A stretch of DNA of 64,000 bases from assembly GCF_001591105.1 (NCBI RefSeq), contig NZ_BCUD01000001.1, positions 434,001-498,000 on the forward strand, read 5' to 3'. Under the pieces are notes generated by a model. It was not told where the DNA came from, did no database searches, and saw only the letters and a program-made list of their open reading frames with translations. This DNA comes from Vibrio nereis NBRC 15637. GTDB taxonomy: Bacteria; Pseudomonadota; Gammaproteobacteria; Enterobacterales; Vibrionaceae. Shown piece after piece: positions 17,585-27,059 of the stretch. The stretch's first letter is position 1. Every line of letters begins with the position of its first letter. The position numbers and the translations under genes are program-made.

Positions 17585-18243
17585 TGTCTGAATACACAAT
17601 AGAAATACAAAATCTTGTTAATGCCGCTTTAGATGAGTTGGCAGCGGAACATAAATCAGGCAAGCAAGTGAATGCGCCCGTAGCGAATAATCACTATTTG
17701 GTGCGCTGGGTAACTCGCGCTATAAAATCTCAGCGTTTTCCTCGTTGTGTCGGTGATGATTTGATTCGTTGGCAGAAAGCAGGCCGTTCGAAAGGGAACG
17801 ACGCTGGGTTAATGTTTACTTTCCAGCGTATCAGAAAATTTTATGCTGAGTTTTTTCCATCAGATAAAGAAGATCGAGTCATTAAAGATAGTGACGTTGA
17901 AGCATTTCTGGACGTGATGGAAAAAGAAGGCTGGGAAGTTTCTACATCGGAAGAGCTAGTAGGTTGCGGGAAAATTCAAATTTTTACTGAAGGTCAAAAC
18001 TCATTGGCCCTTTGTGCAAACCAGAGCGAAAGCTGCTTTGATGGTGAAGATCTAGTGAAACCGATGAGCTGGTTTGTTCGCGGTAACCACGCGCAGTTTA
18101 TTGAAAAAGCGGCTGCAGCGGGCTTTATGGTACATAAAGTAACGGATTATAAGTCGAACGTGAAGTATCACGGTGAGTACCTTGTTTTCCCTGGAAACCG
18201 CGGTCAGCATTTAGCGGAAATACCGCTTAGCTTTCAAGTATAA
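17584..18243 (+). CDS. DUF2913 family protein
   Basis: The 219-residue soluble protein matches DUF2913 as I remember it: HYLVRWVTRAIKSQRFPR and DLIRWQKAGRSKGNDAGL at residues 32-75, and a C-terminal block with WFVRGNHAQFI and VTDYKSNVKYHGEYLVFPGN. The function is unknown. The ATG shares one base with the exporter stop (TAATG), so the two are translationally coupled. The family seems confined mainly to vibrios and relatives. No membrane segment, signal peptide or catalytic motif is evident. Confidence 0.8.
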   Translation: MSEYTIEIQNLVNAALDELAAEHKSGKQVNAPVANNHYLVRWVTRAIKSQRFPRCVGDDLIRWQKAGRSKGNDAGLMFTFQRIRKFYAEFFPSDKEDRVIKDSDVEAFLDVMEKEGWEVSTSEELVGCGKIQIFTEGQNSLALCANQSESCFDGEDLVKPMSWFVRGNHAQFIEKAAAAGFMVHKVTDYKSNVKYHGEYLVFPGNRGQHLAEIPLSFQV

Positions 18244-18271
18244 ATACGCTTATTTTTCAAGATATAAATAG

Positions 18272-18299
18272 AAAGAGCTTCCATTAAGGAAGCTCTTTT
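18272..18299. terminator. Bidirectional terminator containing a stop codon
   Basis: AAAGAGCTTCC (18272-18282), loop ATTAA, GGAAGCTCTTT (18288-18298) with a T run. The loop includes the TAA stop of the minus-strand SDR gene, so that gene's last codons lie inside the hairpin. Confidence 0.85.
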
Positions 18300-19717
18300 G
18301 TTTTTCGAACAATGGCTTTCACCATGCCTCTAAAAATGAATAGGTGAGCGGGCATCATCGCAAACCAGTACAGTAAGCCGCGCAACCCTTGTGGGTGCCA
18401 CCATGCGGTGACGTTTAAACGTCTCTTATCGCCTAGATCATCAATGGTGAATTCCAATCTGCCCAACCCAGGTCCTTTCATCCCAAACAGCAATGATATG
18501 AATCGATGGTTTTCACAGCGGATCACTTTCCAAGAGTCGATATGATCGCCAACTTTCAATTCAGGACCAGAAGGCGAGCGGCGAATAGGCTTACCGCCGC
18601 CAAAGAAAATATCGAGCCATTCACGGGTACGCCAAAGTATGTTGGCAAAGAAGTAACCTTGTTTTTGGCTGCCGATTTGTTTGATAATTTGCCAGAGTTG
18701 TTCAGCAGAGCAATCAGTCTCTATGGACGCGCCAGTTTGCTTTGGGTAGTAGCCATAGCCCGGTTGCCAGCGTTTAAGCGCAGCGGGTTCGAACCCCCAG
18801 ACTTCACTTCTAACAAAGGTCCCTTCGGCTGCAATACTCGACGATACCATTTCTTCAAAAGAGATGAGCGGCTGTGGGTATTTGTTTCTGATCTCAGCTG
18901 CGTTGGCGATATAGTCGTGCTCTAATCCGGCTAATAACGCCGATCCAATACTAGATGGGACGGAAGTCACCACGCCTAGCCAATATGAGGCCAATTTTGG
19001 CGTCAGTAACGGCGTTGACCATAGAGTAATGGGCTTTTTCGTTACCTGACTGATCACTTTAAATTGCTCTCGATAGCTGAGAGTGTCTGGCCCACCGACT
19101 TCGTAAACAGTATTTTCTGTTGGCGTTTCTTTTGCTAGCGCGAGTAGGTAATGGTTCAGGTTTTCTAATGCGATCGGGTTGGCTTTGGAGTCCACCCATT
19201 TAGGCGCAATGAGTATCGGCATGTTGTAAACAAAGTCACGCATGATCTCAAACGCTGCTGAACCAGCGCCAATGATAACTCCAGCACGAAGTTCGGTGAT
19301 TGGTACACCAGAACGGCGGAGTATATCCCCAGTCATTTTACGTGCTTTTAAGTGTTCAGAATTGCCGGTTTGCGGCTGTATCGCACTGAGAAAAATGACA
19401 TGCTTAACACCACTATCAGTGAGTGCTTTACTGAAGTTTTCTGCTAATGAGATTTCATAGTCAAGAAAGTCATGCCCGTGAGCCATTCCATGAACCAGGA
19501 AATAAATCAGGTCAAAGTGTGGTATAAGATCTAACGTCGCTTGTTCATCTGCTAAATCTAAATAGGTGATCGCAAGATTTGGATGTGGGGTAACCCTAGC
19601 GGTGAGGTAGTCAATTTGTCGTGCTGCGGCAGTGACTTGATAGCCTTGTTCACAGAGTTGGAACAATAGCTGAGAACCCACGTAGCCAGAGGCGCCCAAA
19701 ACCAGCACTTTTTTCAT
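18284..19717 (-). CDS. NAD(P)-binding SDR protein with C-terminal DUF2867 domain
   Basis: The 477-residue protein begins with a Rossmann motif VLVLGASGYVGSQLLFQL and an atypical SDR domain (to about 290) with YFLVHGMAHG and FLSAIQPQ. The C-terminal part from about 330 fits DUF2867, ending in TAWWHPQGLRGLLYWFAMMPAH. ATG 19717 has AGGA upstream and gives the Rossmann start; longer in-frame starts lack support. Members are often annotated as nucleoside-diphosphate-sugar epimerases, but the active-site Tyr-Lys pair is not evident, and the C-terminal hydrophobic stretch hints at membrane association. The substrate is unknown. Confidence 0.82.
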   Translation of the reverse strand: MKKVLVLGASGYVGSQLLFQLCEQGYQVTAAARQIDYLTARVTPHPNLAITYLDLADEQATLDLIPHFDLIYFLVHGMAHGHDFLDYEISLAENFSKALTDSGVKHVIFLSAIQPQTGNSEHLKARKMTGDILRRSGVPITELRAGVIIGAGSAAFEIMRDFVYNMPILIAPKWVDSKANPIALENLNHYLLALAKETPTENTVYEVGGPDTLSYREQFKVISQVTKKPITLWSTPLLTPKLASYWLGVVTSVPSSIGSALLAGLEHDYIANAAEIRNKYPQPLISFEEMVSSSIAAEGTFVRSEVWGFEPAALKRWQPGYGYYPKQTGASIETDCSAEQLWQIIKQIGSQKQGYFFANILWRTREWLDIFFGGGKPIRRSPSGPELKVGDHIDSWKVIRCENHRFISLLFGMKGPGLGRLEFTIDDLGDKRRLNVTAWWHPQGLRGLLYWFAMMPAHLFIFRGMVKAIVRKTKELP

Positions 19718-19823
19718 TCGTATGTCCTGCGATTTGTATAGTTTAAATATGAAACTGATCATATAATGACCGGTCCCATTTCTCTCGGTTCAGACTGTTG
19801 TTACTTGAGGTAAGTCTTTCGTC

Positions 19824-21194
19824 ATGGTTTCCAAAATCTTATATCACACTCGAGGTGATTTTTTTCGCCGACTAATAGCAATCGCGATGCCCATCACTTT
19901 GCAAAGTATCATGTTCTCTAGTCGCAGTCTGGTCGATGTCCTCATGCTTGGTCAATTGGGTGAAGCGGAAATCGCTGCTGTTGGTGTCGCTGCTAGGGCG
20001 ACCTTTGTCACCACGATTATGTTGGTTGGTGTCACCACGGGTGGGGCTTTGCTGACGGCTCAATATTGGGGAGCGGCGAATAAACAGGGTGTTCGAGAAA
20101 GTACCGCTTTGACGTGGTTGGTTGCGATGATTTTCGCGGCATTTACCGCCATGTTGTTTATCTTGTTTCCAACCCACATCATGTCTCTTGCTACCTCTTC
20201 AGATGAGGTCATCCGACTGGGCGCAGAATATTTGGTGATCACCTCTGTCAGTATGTTTGCGGTTGCGTGTGTTGCGAGTATGTCGGTAGGTTTACGAGCA
20301 ATGCACAAGCCCGGTGTGAGTACCTTTTTTAGTGGCATTGGTATCTTGTCGAATGTTTTCCTTAACTGGGTGCTTATTTTCGGTCACTTCGGTTTACCTG
20401 CTTTGGGTATAAAAGGGGCAGCGATTGCGACTGTGATGAGTGGGGCAATTGAAGTCGCCACCTTGTATGGGTATTTGTATCTTAAAAAGCACTTATTGGC
20501 ATTTGGTATAGAAGACTTGCGTGCGGTTGTTGCTTGGCAGCGAATCGTGCGTTTTTTAAAGCTATCTCTACCCACCACACTCAACTTTTTAGCTTGGGCT
20601 GGTGGGTTATTTGTTTATCACGCCATTATGGGGCAGTCAGGTGTACAAGGCTTGGCGGCGCTCTCTGTTATGACACCAGTAGAGTCGATTTCTTTGGCGT
20701 TGCTGATCGGTATGTCTAATGCGGCTGCGGTACTGGTCGGTAACCAGATTGGCGCGAAGAATTACGAAGAAGTCTATTATCAGGCCATTGGCGTAACGAT
20801 TCTGAGCCTTATTGTGGGTGTGGTTGTCGCCGTTGTATTGTATGGCACACAAGGCTTGGTACTGAACGCATTTAGTGCATTAACGGATGAAACTCGCGTT
20901 CTGGCAGAAAAGTTCATGTTGGTTTTAAGTTTGGCGATCGTGCTTCGTTCCGTACCTATGATGACAATTGTTGGTGTGTTACGCGCAGGGGGCGATGTGA
21001 AGTATTGCCTTTACCAGGATCTAGTCGCTCAATGGATGATCGGTATCCCTTTGGCGGCCTTCGCTGCTATCGGGCTTGGTTGGGAACCAGAGTGGATTTA
21101 TCTACTATTTTTGACGGAAGAAGTGATTAAATGGCTAGGTTCTTTGTATCGTATGAATACGCGTAAATGGATTCGAAATTTGATCGAAAATTAG
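19824..21194 (+). CDS. MATE-family efflux transporter
   Basis: The 456-residue protein has 12 membrane helices in two homologous halves. Helix 1 has the MATE pattern IAMPITLQSIMFSSRSLVD, followed by MLGQLGEAEIAAVGVA, and the second half repeats GMSNAAAVLVGNQIGAKNYEE. MATE proteins expel cationic drugs and metabolites in exchange for sodium or protons. It is divergent from the SDR gene with about 105 bp between them. The upstream GAGGT is about 12 bases from ATG 19824, a little far for an SD. Substrates are unknown. Confidence 0.92.
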   Translation: MVSKILYHTRGDFFRRLIAIAMPITLQSIMFSSRSLVDVLMLGQLGEAEIAAVGVAARATFVTTIMLVGVTTGGALLTAQYWGAANKQGVRESTALTWLVAMIFAAFTAMLFILFPTHIMSLATSSDEVIRLGAEYLVITSVSMFAVACVASMSVGLRAMHKPGVSTFFSGIGILSNVFLNWVLIFGHFGLPALGIKGAAIATVMSGAIEVATLYGYLYLKKHLLAFGIEDLRAVVAWQRIVRFLKLSLPTTLNFLAWAGGLFVYHAIMGQSGVQGLAALSVMTPVESISLALLIGMSNAAAVLVGNQIGAKNYEEVYYQAIGVTILSLIVGVVVAVVLYGTQGLVLNAFSALTDETRVLAEKFMLVLSLAIVLRSVPMMTIVGVLRAGGDVKYCLYQDLVAQWMIGIPLAAFAAIGLGWEPEWIYLLFLTEEVIKWLGSLYRMNTRKWIRNLIEN

Positions 21195-21317
21195 ACGTAA
21201 AGCGGTAAGTGGCTGTGTTTTGGTGCATATCTTGTGATCTACTATCCAAAATACTTCCTACTGTGAGCGATTTAGTGTAGATTCACAGTCCAAATTTTTA
21301 CGTTTGCGAGAGTATTG

Positions 21318-21989
21318 ATGCTTCAACTAACAGACCTCTGTAAAGGCTATGTAGACGGTGGTGAGTTTCATCCTGTTTTACAAGGGGCTGAGTTGACATT
21401 GAACCAAGGTGATCAAGTCGCCCTTATGGGAGAAAGTGGTTCAGGTAAGAGCACGCTGTTGAACTTGATCGCTGGGTTAGACACCGTGGATGCAGGGGAG
21501 GTCACTTTCCCTAATTTCGCCATGCACAAAGTCCCGCAGAGTAAGCGAACTTCATACCGACGTAATAATATTGGCCTTATCTTCCAGCAGTTTAATTTGC
21601 TTCCGACCCTCAATATTGCGGATAACATTCGTTTTTGCCGACAATTAAAAGGCCTTTCTGAAGATCAGGGGCTGTGGCGACAAATATTATCGGCACTGGA
21701 TCTGATGCCTTTGTTAGGTCGTTATCCTGAAGAAGTCTCTGGTGGGCAACAGCAACGTGCCGCGATTGCCCGCGCGTTGTATATGGAGCCCAAGATTCTC
21801 CTTGCCGATGAGCCAACCGGAAGCTTAGATGAGAGAAATGCGGAAGCGGTGATGCGACTGCTGACAAGCTTATCACGACAGCTTGAATGCACGCTGTTGT
21901 TGGTCACGCACAGCCAACGCGTTGCCGAGCATATGGAAGGTAAGATTCGTCTCCAAGGAGGACAACTTCATGTTATGGCCCGTAGTTAA
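21318..21989 (+). CDS. ABC transporter ATP-binding protein (AttE/LolD-like)
   Basis: The 223-residue ATPase has Walker A GESGSGKST, a Q-loop IFQQFNLLPT, signature VSGGQQQRAAIARAL and Walker B ILLADEPTGSLDE, the layout of the MacB/LolD (FtsE-like) family that works with FtsX-like permeases. ATG 21318 is preferred over the adjacent TTG at 21315. It overlaps the permease gene by 20 bp. The gene order ATPase, FtsX-like permease, AttH-like lipocalin matches the AttEFGH systems annotated in vibrios and Agrobacterium, whose function is not settled. Confidence 0.9.
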   Translation: MLQLTDLCKGYVDGGEFHPVLQGAELTLNQGDQVALMGESGSGKSTLLNLIAGLDTVDAGEVTFPNFAMHKVPQSKRTSYRRNNIGLIFQQFNLLPTLNIADNIRFCRQLKGLSEDQGLWRQILSALDLMPLLGRYPEEVSGGQQQRAAIARALYMEPKILLADEPTGSLDERNAEAVMRLLTSLSRQLECTLLLVTHSQRVAEHMEGKIRLQGGQLHVMARS

Positions 21990-24420
21990 AGCACTACTTG
22001 GCCACTACAGGCGTTACCCTTTTCAAATTGTTCTTGTCTGGCTTGGCTTGACGCTGGGCGTTTCACTGCTGGTCGGTGTGAGCTCTATTAATGACCATGC
22101 TCGTAAAAGTTACGAACATGGAGAAAAGCTCTTCTCTAATCCACTTCCTTATCGTATTCGTCCCAAACATGCTACTAGTAAGATCCCGCAAGGATTTTAC
22201 GTTCAACTGCGCCGCGATGGCTTCCACCAATGTGCGCCATTTGAGAACCTTACCGTCCATACCGCGAATGGGGCTGATCTTACCCTAGTCGGTATAGATC
22301 CCGTCGCGATGCTCAATTTTAAGTCGGGCGCGGTCTTACACAATGAGCCTTCTCTTGATTTGATGAAAGCGCCATTTCCAATCTTAGTCAGTATGGATCT
22401 TGCGGAACATATGAAATGGCAAGATGGCCAGTTTCTTAAATTAGACAGCGGCACTGAACTCGGTCCCATTGCGATAGATAAGCAAGAGACATTGAACGGT
22501 ACGCGCATTATCGCTGATATTGCGTTACTACGAATGCTTGAGCGTAGCTCTGGCCTCGCTTTTATTGCTTGTTCTGAAATGCCGAAAGAAAAGCTGGAGA
22601 CTCTAAAGTCTATCTTGCCGGCAGGCATGGAGTTAAGTCGTAGCTCTCGCCAAGAATTAGAATCTCTTACCCAAGCATTTCATATGAACTTGAATGCGAT
22701 GGGGATGCTATCGTTTTTAGTTGGTTTGTTCATTTTCTACCAAGCCATGTCTTTATCGTTGGTTCAGCGCCAATTACTCGTAGGCATCTTAAGGCAAACA
22801 GGGGTGTCTGGATGGCAACTGATGCAAGCCCTTATGTTGGAGCTGCTCATCCTTGTTTTTCTGAGTTGGCTATGTGGCAATGTGTTTGGTTTATTCTTGG
22901 CGAATCAATTGATTCCAGGAGTGTCCGCGAGTTTAAGTGATTTATACGATGCTAATGTTGGTTTAGATGTGCATTGGAGCTGGGCTGCAAGCCTCTATAG
23001 TTTAGCTTTGGCTTTGATTGGTGCTGCAATTGCCTGTGCTTGGCCGTTAGTTCGATTACTTCGTGCTCAGCCGATACGTTTAACGATGCGCTTGTCATTG
23101 GTCCGTTTTGCAGGGACGGAGTTTGCTGTACAAGCGTTAATTGCTTGTGCTTTTGCTGTTGCGGCAATCGCTATTTATCAGGCGCCTAAGACCCAAGAGT
23201 CGGGTTTCGCTATCATCGCCTTAATGCTGCTAAGTGTTGCATTGTTCACTCCTTTCCTTATTTGGAAAGTATTTAACAGCTTGTCTTACTCACTTCGCTG
23301 GGTAAAAGTGCGTTGGTTCTTCGCAGACGCAGCTGCAAGTATGAGCTATCGAGGCGTCGCAACCATGGGCTTTATGTTAGCAATGGCTGCGAATATTGGT
23401 GTTGAAACCATGGTCGGGAGTTTCAGGGATACTACGGATAAGTGGTTGAGCCAACGTTTAGCGGCAGATCTTTATATCTATCCGAATAATAGCGCGGCAG
23501 GCAGAGTGAGTGGTTGGCTAAGCGAACAGCCTGAAGTTGAATCAGTTCTGTGGCGATGGGAAAAAGAAGTGAGTACAGCAAGTGGTGTGCTCCAAGTGGT
23601 GAGTACTGGCGCTTCTGAAAACGAGTTAGATTCACTGACGGTTAAGCTGGGTGTTCCAAATTATTGGTATCACATGCATCACTCAAAAGGGGTGATGGTG
23701 AGTGAATCCATGGCGCTGAAGTTAGGTATCCGCCCTGGTGATGATATTAATGTACCGGAGCTTGGTAGTGGGTGGCAGGTCGTGGGGGTCTATTATGATT
23801 ATGGCAATCCGTATAACCAAATTATGCTATCTCATCGCAACTGGCTGTATGCGTTTGCAGGCAGTGGCAGCGTAGCGCTTGGCGCAGTTATTAATGAGGG
23901 TGTAAACCCTATTGGCCTCAAACGTCGTTTAGAGTCTGTCTTCCGAATCGATTCAGAGCGTGTTTTTGACAATGGTCATATTCATCAACAAGCGCTTAGA
24001 GTGTTTGATAGAACGTTCTCAATAGCCGATACACTGGGCAACATTACACTGGTTATTGCCGTATTCGGCATCTTCTTTGCGACCGTTGCAGGCGAGATAT
24101 CACGCCAGAAGCATATCTCGCTACTTCGCTGTGTGGGTATGTCCGGGAAAGAACTGATCCTGATGGGCAGCCTGCAACTGTTTGTCTTTGGCGCTATCTC
24201 GATTCTCATCGCATTACCATTAGGTTTGGCTTTGGCGAGGTTGGTGGTAGACATCATTATTAAGCAATCATTTGGTTGGACGCTTGAACTGCAAGTGATT
24301 CCATTTGAGTACTTCCAAACCATAGCTTTAGCCATGGGCTCTTTGATGTTAGCTGGCGCGATCCCTGTTTATCGAATGGTAAGGAATACACCAATGAAAT
24401 CTTTACGGGATTCACTATAG
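21970..24420 (+). CDS. Fused FtsX-like ABC permease (AttF-AttG type)
   Basis: ATG 21970 follows AAGGAGG by eight bases and gives an 816-residue protein; the frame is open further upstream but without support. There are two FtsX-like halves: an N-terminal helix (about 18-40), a large periplasmic domain, a three-helix bundle (about 240-370), a linking four-helix stretch, then a second periplasmic domain and a final bundle (about 685-800). Systems with separate AttF and AttG permeases would be fused here. These mechanotransmission-type ABC complexes usually extract or move lipoproteins, lipids or signals rather than pump small solutes. Overlap with the ATPase gene implies coupled translation. 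Confidence 0.88.
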   Translation: MLWPVVKALLGHYRRYPFQIVLVWLGLTLGVSLLVGVSSINDHARKSYEHGEKLFSNPLPYRIRPKHATSKIPQGFYVQLRRDGFHQCAPFENLTVHTANGADLTLVGIDPVAMLNFKSGAVLHNEPSLDLMKAPFPILVSMDLAEHMKWQDGQFLKLDSGTELGPIAIDKQETLNGTRIIADIALLRMLERSSGLAFIACSEMPKEKLETLKSILPAGMELSRSSRQELESLTQAFHMNLNAMGMLSFLVGLFIFYQAMSLSLVQRQLLVGILRQTGVSGWQLMQALMLELLILVFLSWLCGNVFGLFLANQLIPGVSASLSDLYDANVGLDVHWSWAASLYSLALALIGAAIACAWPLVRLLRAQPIRLTMRLSLVRFAGTEFAVQALIACAFAVAAIAIYQAPKTQESGFAIIALMLLSVALFTPFLIWKVFNSLSYSLRWVKVRWFFADAAASMSYRGVATMGFMLAMAANIGVETMVGSFRDTTDKWLSQRLAADLYIYPNNSAAGRVSGWLSEQPEVESVLWRWEKEVSTASGVLQVVSTGASENELDSLTVKLGVPNYWYHMHHSKGVMVSESMALKLGIRPGDDINVPELGSGWQVVGVYYDYGNPYNQIMLSHRNWLYAFAGSGSVALGAVINEGVNPIGLKRRLESVFRIDSERVFDNGHIHQQALRVFDRTFSIADTLGNITLVIAVFGIFFATVAGEISRQKHISLLRCVGMSGKELILMGSLQLFVFGAISILIALPLGLALARLVVDIIIKQSFGWTLELQVIPFEYFQTIALAMGSLMLAGAIPVYRMVRNTPMKSLRDSL

Positions 24421-25545
24421 ATGATGAAAGCGAAGCGAAGCATATTGGGTATTTTACTGATTGCATTGATAGCAATCATAGCGGTATTAGTCTCGGCTTA
24501 TCTGCTTACAGAAGCGAATACCACTCCTCAAAATGAAGACAATAACGTTAACTCTCTGTTGCTGTCTCAGCCTGACGAGGTCTTTGAACCAGTATTACCA
24601 GGGACCGCAGTAAAGTTACCTGAAGATCTATCATTTCACGATAAGTACCAGCATGAATGGTGGCACTTTTTTGCTAATGTCGTTGATGAAAACGGAGAAG
24701 AGTATGGGATTCAGTGGAGTTACTTTCGTATTGCTGACAGTAACAACACTGGTGCTGGATGGTTGAATCCCCAGATCTTCGTGTCGCATATTGTTGTGAC
24801 TCATAAAAATCAAGTGTGGAAAGAACAGCGTTTAGCTCGAGGTGGTATTGGTCAGGCTGGGATGACCAATATGCCGTTTCGTCTTTGGATTGATAACTGG
24901 TATTGGCGTTCTCTTAGCAAAACGCCTTTCCCAGGGCAGCTCATTGTTTCAACGGATGATTTTGATTTAGAGATGACATCAGCCACCAGCGGGCCATATG
25001 TGTTGCCTGGTGAATATGGGTACCAGAAAAAGCATGACTTACTCCCGGTTGCTTCGTACAACCTGACTGCGCCATTTCTTCGAGTGAAGGGCTCTCTTAG
25101 ACTTGGTCCCAACAAGTTAATCTCAGTGAAAGGCAATGCTTGGATGAGTAAAGAGTGGGGAAGCGGCCTTATGGCTGAAGGCCAGCAAGGTTGGGATTGG
25201 TTTGTGCTGAAGCTGGATGATGAAACATCTTTATCCGTCAGCCGTTACCGCCACAATCAACAAATGCCGTACGTCTTTGGTACTTTGTCAACAAACGATG
25301 GAAAAGTGACGTCTATCGACCCTCAAGATTTAAACCTTAAACCTCTGCTGCCTAGTCAAGATGTTGATGGAAAAGAGATCCCCTTGCAGTGGTTAATCCA
25401 AATCCCTAAGCACAATATTAGCCTGACGACACAAGTCGTAAACTCTGAACTGTTTTTACCTTTTGTTATTCCTTATTGGGAAGGGCCGATAAAGGCTTGG
25501 GGAACACATAACGCGACGGGTTTTATGCAGTTAACAGGTTATTAA
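24421..25545 (+). CDS. AttH/CrtC-like lipocalin-domain protein
   Basis: The ATG abuts the permease stop directly; a second ATG follows at 24424. The 374-residue protein has an N-terminal membrane anchor or uncleaved signal (residues 7-28) and then a two-barrel lipocalin-like fold of the AttH/CrtC family, with QHEWWHFFANVVDENG, WLNPQIFVSHIVVTH and WMSKEWGS. CrtC relatives are carotenoid hydratases, but members linked to ABC genes are thought to bind or modify a lipophilic molecule in the periplasm. It likely hands over or receives the ABC system's substrate (inference). A strong terminator follows. Confidence 0.85.
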   Translation: MMKAKRSILGILLIALIAIIAVLVSAYLLTEANTTPQNEDNNVNSLLLSQPDEVFEPVLPGTAVKLPEDLSFHDKYQHEWWHFFANVVDENGEEYGIQWSYFRIADSNNTGAGWLNPQIFVSHIVVTHKNQVWKEQRLARGGIGQAGMTNMPFRLWIDNWYWRSLSKTPFPGQLIVSTDDFDLEMTSATSGPYVLPGEYGYQKKHDLLPVASYNLTAPFLRVKGSLRLGPNKLISVKGNAWMSKEWGSGLMAEGQQGWDWFVLKLDDETSLSVSRYRHNQQMPYVFGTLSTNDGKVTSIDPQDLNLKPLLPSQDVDGKEIPLQWLIQIPKHNISLTTQVVNSELFLPFVIPYWEGPIKAWGTHNATGFMQLTGY

Positions 25546-25571
25546 CTTAATTTTTTGCTTTTTAGTGTTTT

Positions 25572-25607
25572 AAAGGTGGTCACTTTGAAGAAAAGTGACC
25601 ACCTTTT
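25572..25607 (+). terminator. Terminator of the AttEFGH-like operon
   Basis: A 15-bp perfect stem (25572-25586 with 25592-25606) with a 5-nt loop, followed by a short T run, 26 bp after the AttH-like stop. Confidence 0.88.
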
Positions 25608-25799
25608 GCATTTGTGAGGCAAATTATTCCAGTTGCCTATAATAAGATAAGGAAATTAAATAGGATTAAGCTAATTAACATCGGAAATTCCGAGGTGAGA
25701 ACTCTAAACAAGCGATTTTTCCTTCGGTTTTGTTATCGATACACTCGTCGGTATTCTTTGTTAATCGTTTATTAACATAATAAATATAGGGACGATATC

Positions 25800-26975
25800 A
25801 TGAGTGACATTATTCGCGATTTTTTCAAAATGGAATCTGCAGGTGGTATATTGCTAGTGATTGCAGCTGCTATCGCGATGACAATTGCTAACACACCATT
25901 AAACGAGATTTACCAAAGTGGTCTGCACACTTACGTTTTTGGTATGTCAGTTTCCCATTGGATTAATGATGGTCTGATGGCGGTTTTCTTCCTTCTAATT
26001 GGTCTTGAAGTAAAACGAGAGTTGTTAGAAGGCGCACTAAAATCGAAAGAAACCGCAATTTTTCCGGCAATCGCTGCAGTCGGTGGTATGCTGGCTCCAG
26101 CGTTAATTTATGTTCTTTTTAATGCTGGTAATGCAGAAGCGATTCAAGGCTGGGCTATCCCAGCGGCAACTGATATTGCCTTTGCGTTAGGTATTATGGC
26201 GCTACTGGGCAAACGTGTTCCAGTTAGCCTTAAAGTCTTTTTGCTTGCTCTAGCGATTATTGATGACTTGGGTGTTGTGGTTATCATTGCGCTATTCTAT
26301 ACGGGTGATTTATCTACCACGGCACTGGCGATTGGTTTCGCGATGACCGCGGCGCTATTTGTGCTGAACTCCAAGCATGTAACGAAACTCACACCTTACA
26401 TGATAGTTGGCTTTATTCTGTGGGTAGCGGTTCTAAAATCGGGTGTACACGCAACATTAGCGGGTGTAGTGATCGGTTTTGCTATTCCACTTAAAGGTAA
26501 CAAAGGTGAGTACTCGCCGCTTAAACACATGGAACATGCATTACACCCATACGTAGCATTCGGTATTTTGCCTTTGTTTGCGTTTGCCAATGCAGGTATT
26601 TCGCTGGAAGGCGTATCCATGGAAGGTCTAACTTCTATGCTGCCATTAGGTATTGCACTAGGCTTGTTAGTGGGTAAGCCGTTAGGTATTTTCTCGTTCA
26701 GTTGGTTAGCAGTAAAACTGGGTGTAGCGAAATTGCCAGAGGGTGTTAACTTCAAGAACATATTTGCAGTATCAGTGCTGTGTGGTATTGGTTTCACTAT
26801 GTCGATCTTCATCTCGTCACTGGCATTCGGACAAGCTAACGTTCAATTCGATACGTATGCACGTTTGGGTATCTTGATGGGTTCTACAACCGCAGCGATT
26901 CTTGGCTATGTTCTGCTAAGAGTGTCATTACCAACGAAACAAGCGGCAGCTGCTGAAGTCAATTCATCTCATTAA
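25800..26975 (+). CDS. nhaA: Na+/H+ antiporter NhaA
   Basis: The 391-residue protein has the NhaA fold with about 12 helices. The key residues are present: the Asp in [10 protein letters not shown] (E. coli Asp133) and the Asp pair in [13 protein letters not shown] (Asp163/Asp164), along with [11 protein letters not shown] in the third segment. NhaA expels sodium in exchange for protons and protects against alkaline and salt stress, important for a marine bacterium. The start ATG 25800 is preceded by AGGGA. No nhaR gene is adjacent. The 254-bp upstream gap shows no operator that I recognise. Confidence 0.97.
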   Translation: MSDIIRDFFKMESAGGILLVIAAAIAMTIANTPLNEIYQSGLHTYVFGMSVSHWINDGLMAVFFLLIGLEVKRELLEGALKSKETAIFPAIAAVGGMLAPALIYVLFNAGNAEAIQGWAIPAATDIAFALGIMALLGKRVPVSLKVFLLALAIIDDLGVVVIIALFYTGDLSTTALAIGFAMTAALFVLNSKHVTKLTPYMIVGFILWVAVLKSGVHATLAGVVIGFAIPLKGNKGEYSPLKHMEHALHPYVAFGILPLFAFANAGISLEGVSMEGLTSMLPLGIALGLLVGKPLGIFSFSWLAVKLGVAKLPEGVNFKNIFAVSVLCGIGFTMSIFISSLAFGQANVQFDTYARLGILMGSTTAAILGYVLLRVSLPTKQAAAAEVNSSH

Positions 26976-27003
26976 GCTTTCCGACCAAAGTGTCTAATTA
27001 TTA

Positions 27004-27033
27004 AAAAGCCCCTTCAACTTTGAAGGGGCTTTT
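27004..27033. terminator. Bidirectional terminator between nhaA and the OmpA-like gene
   Basis: AAAAGCCCCTTCA (27004-27016), loop ACTT, TGAAGGGGCTTTT (27021-27033). A and T tracts on the two sides allow termination in both directions. Confidence 0.9.
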
Positions 27034-27059
27034 CGTTTGTATGGCCGTTCCAGAAAACG

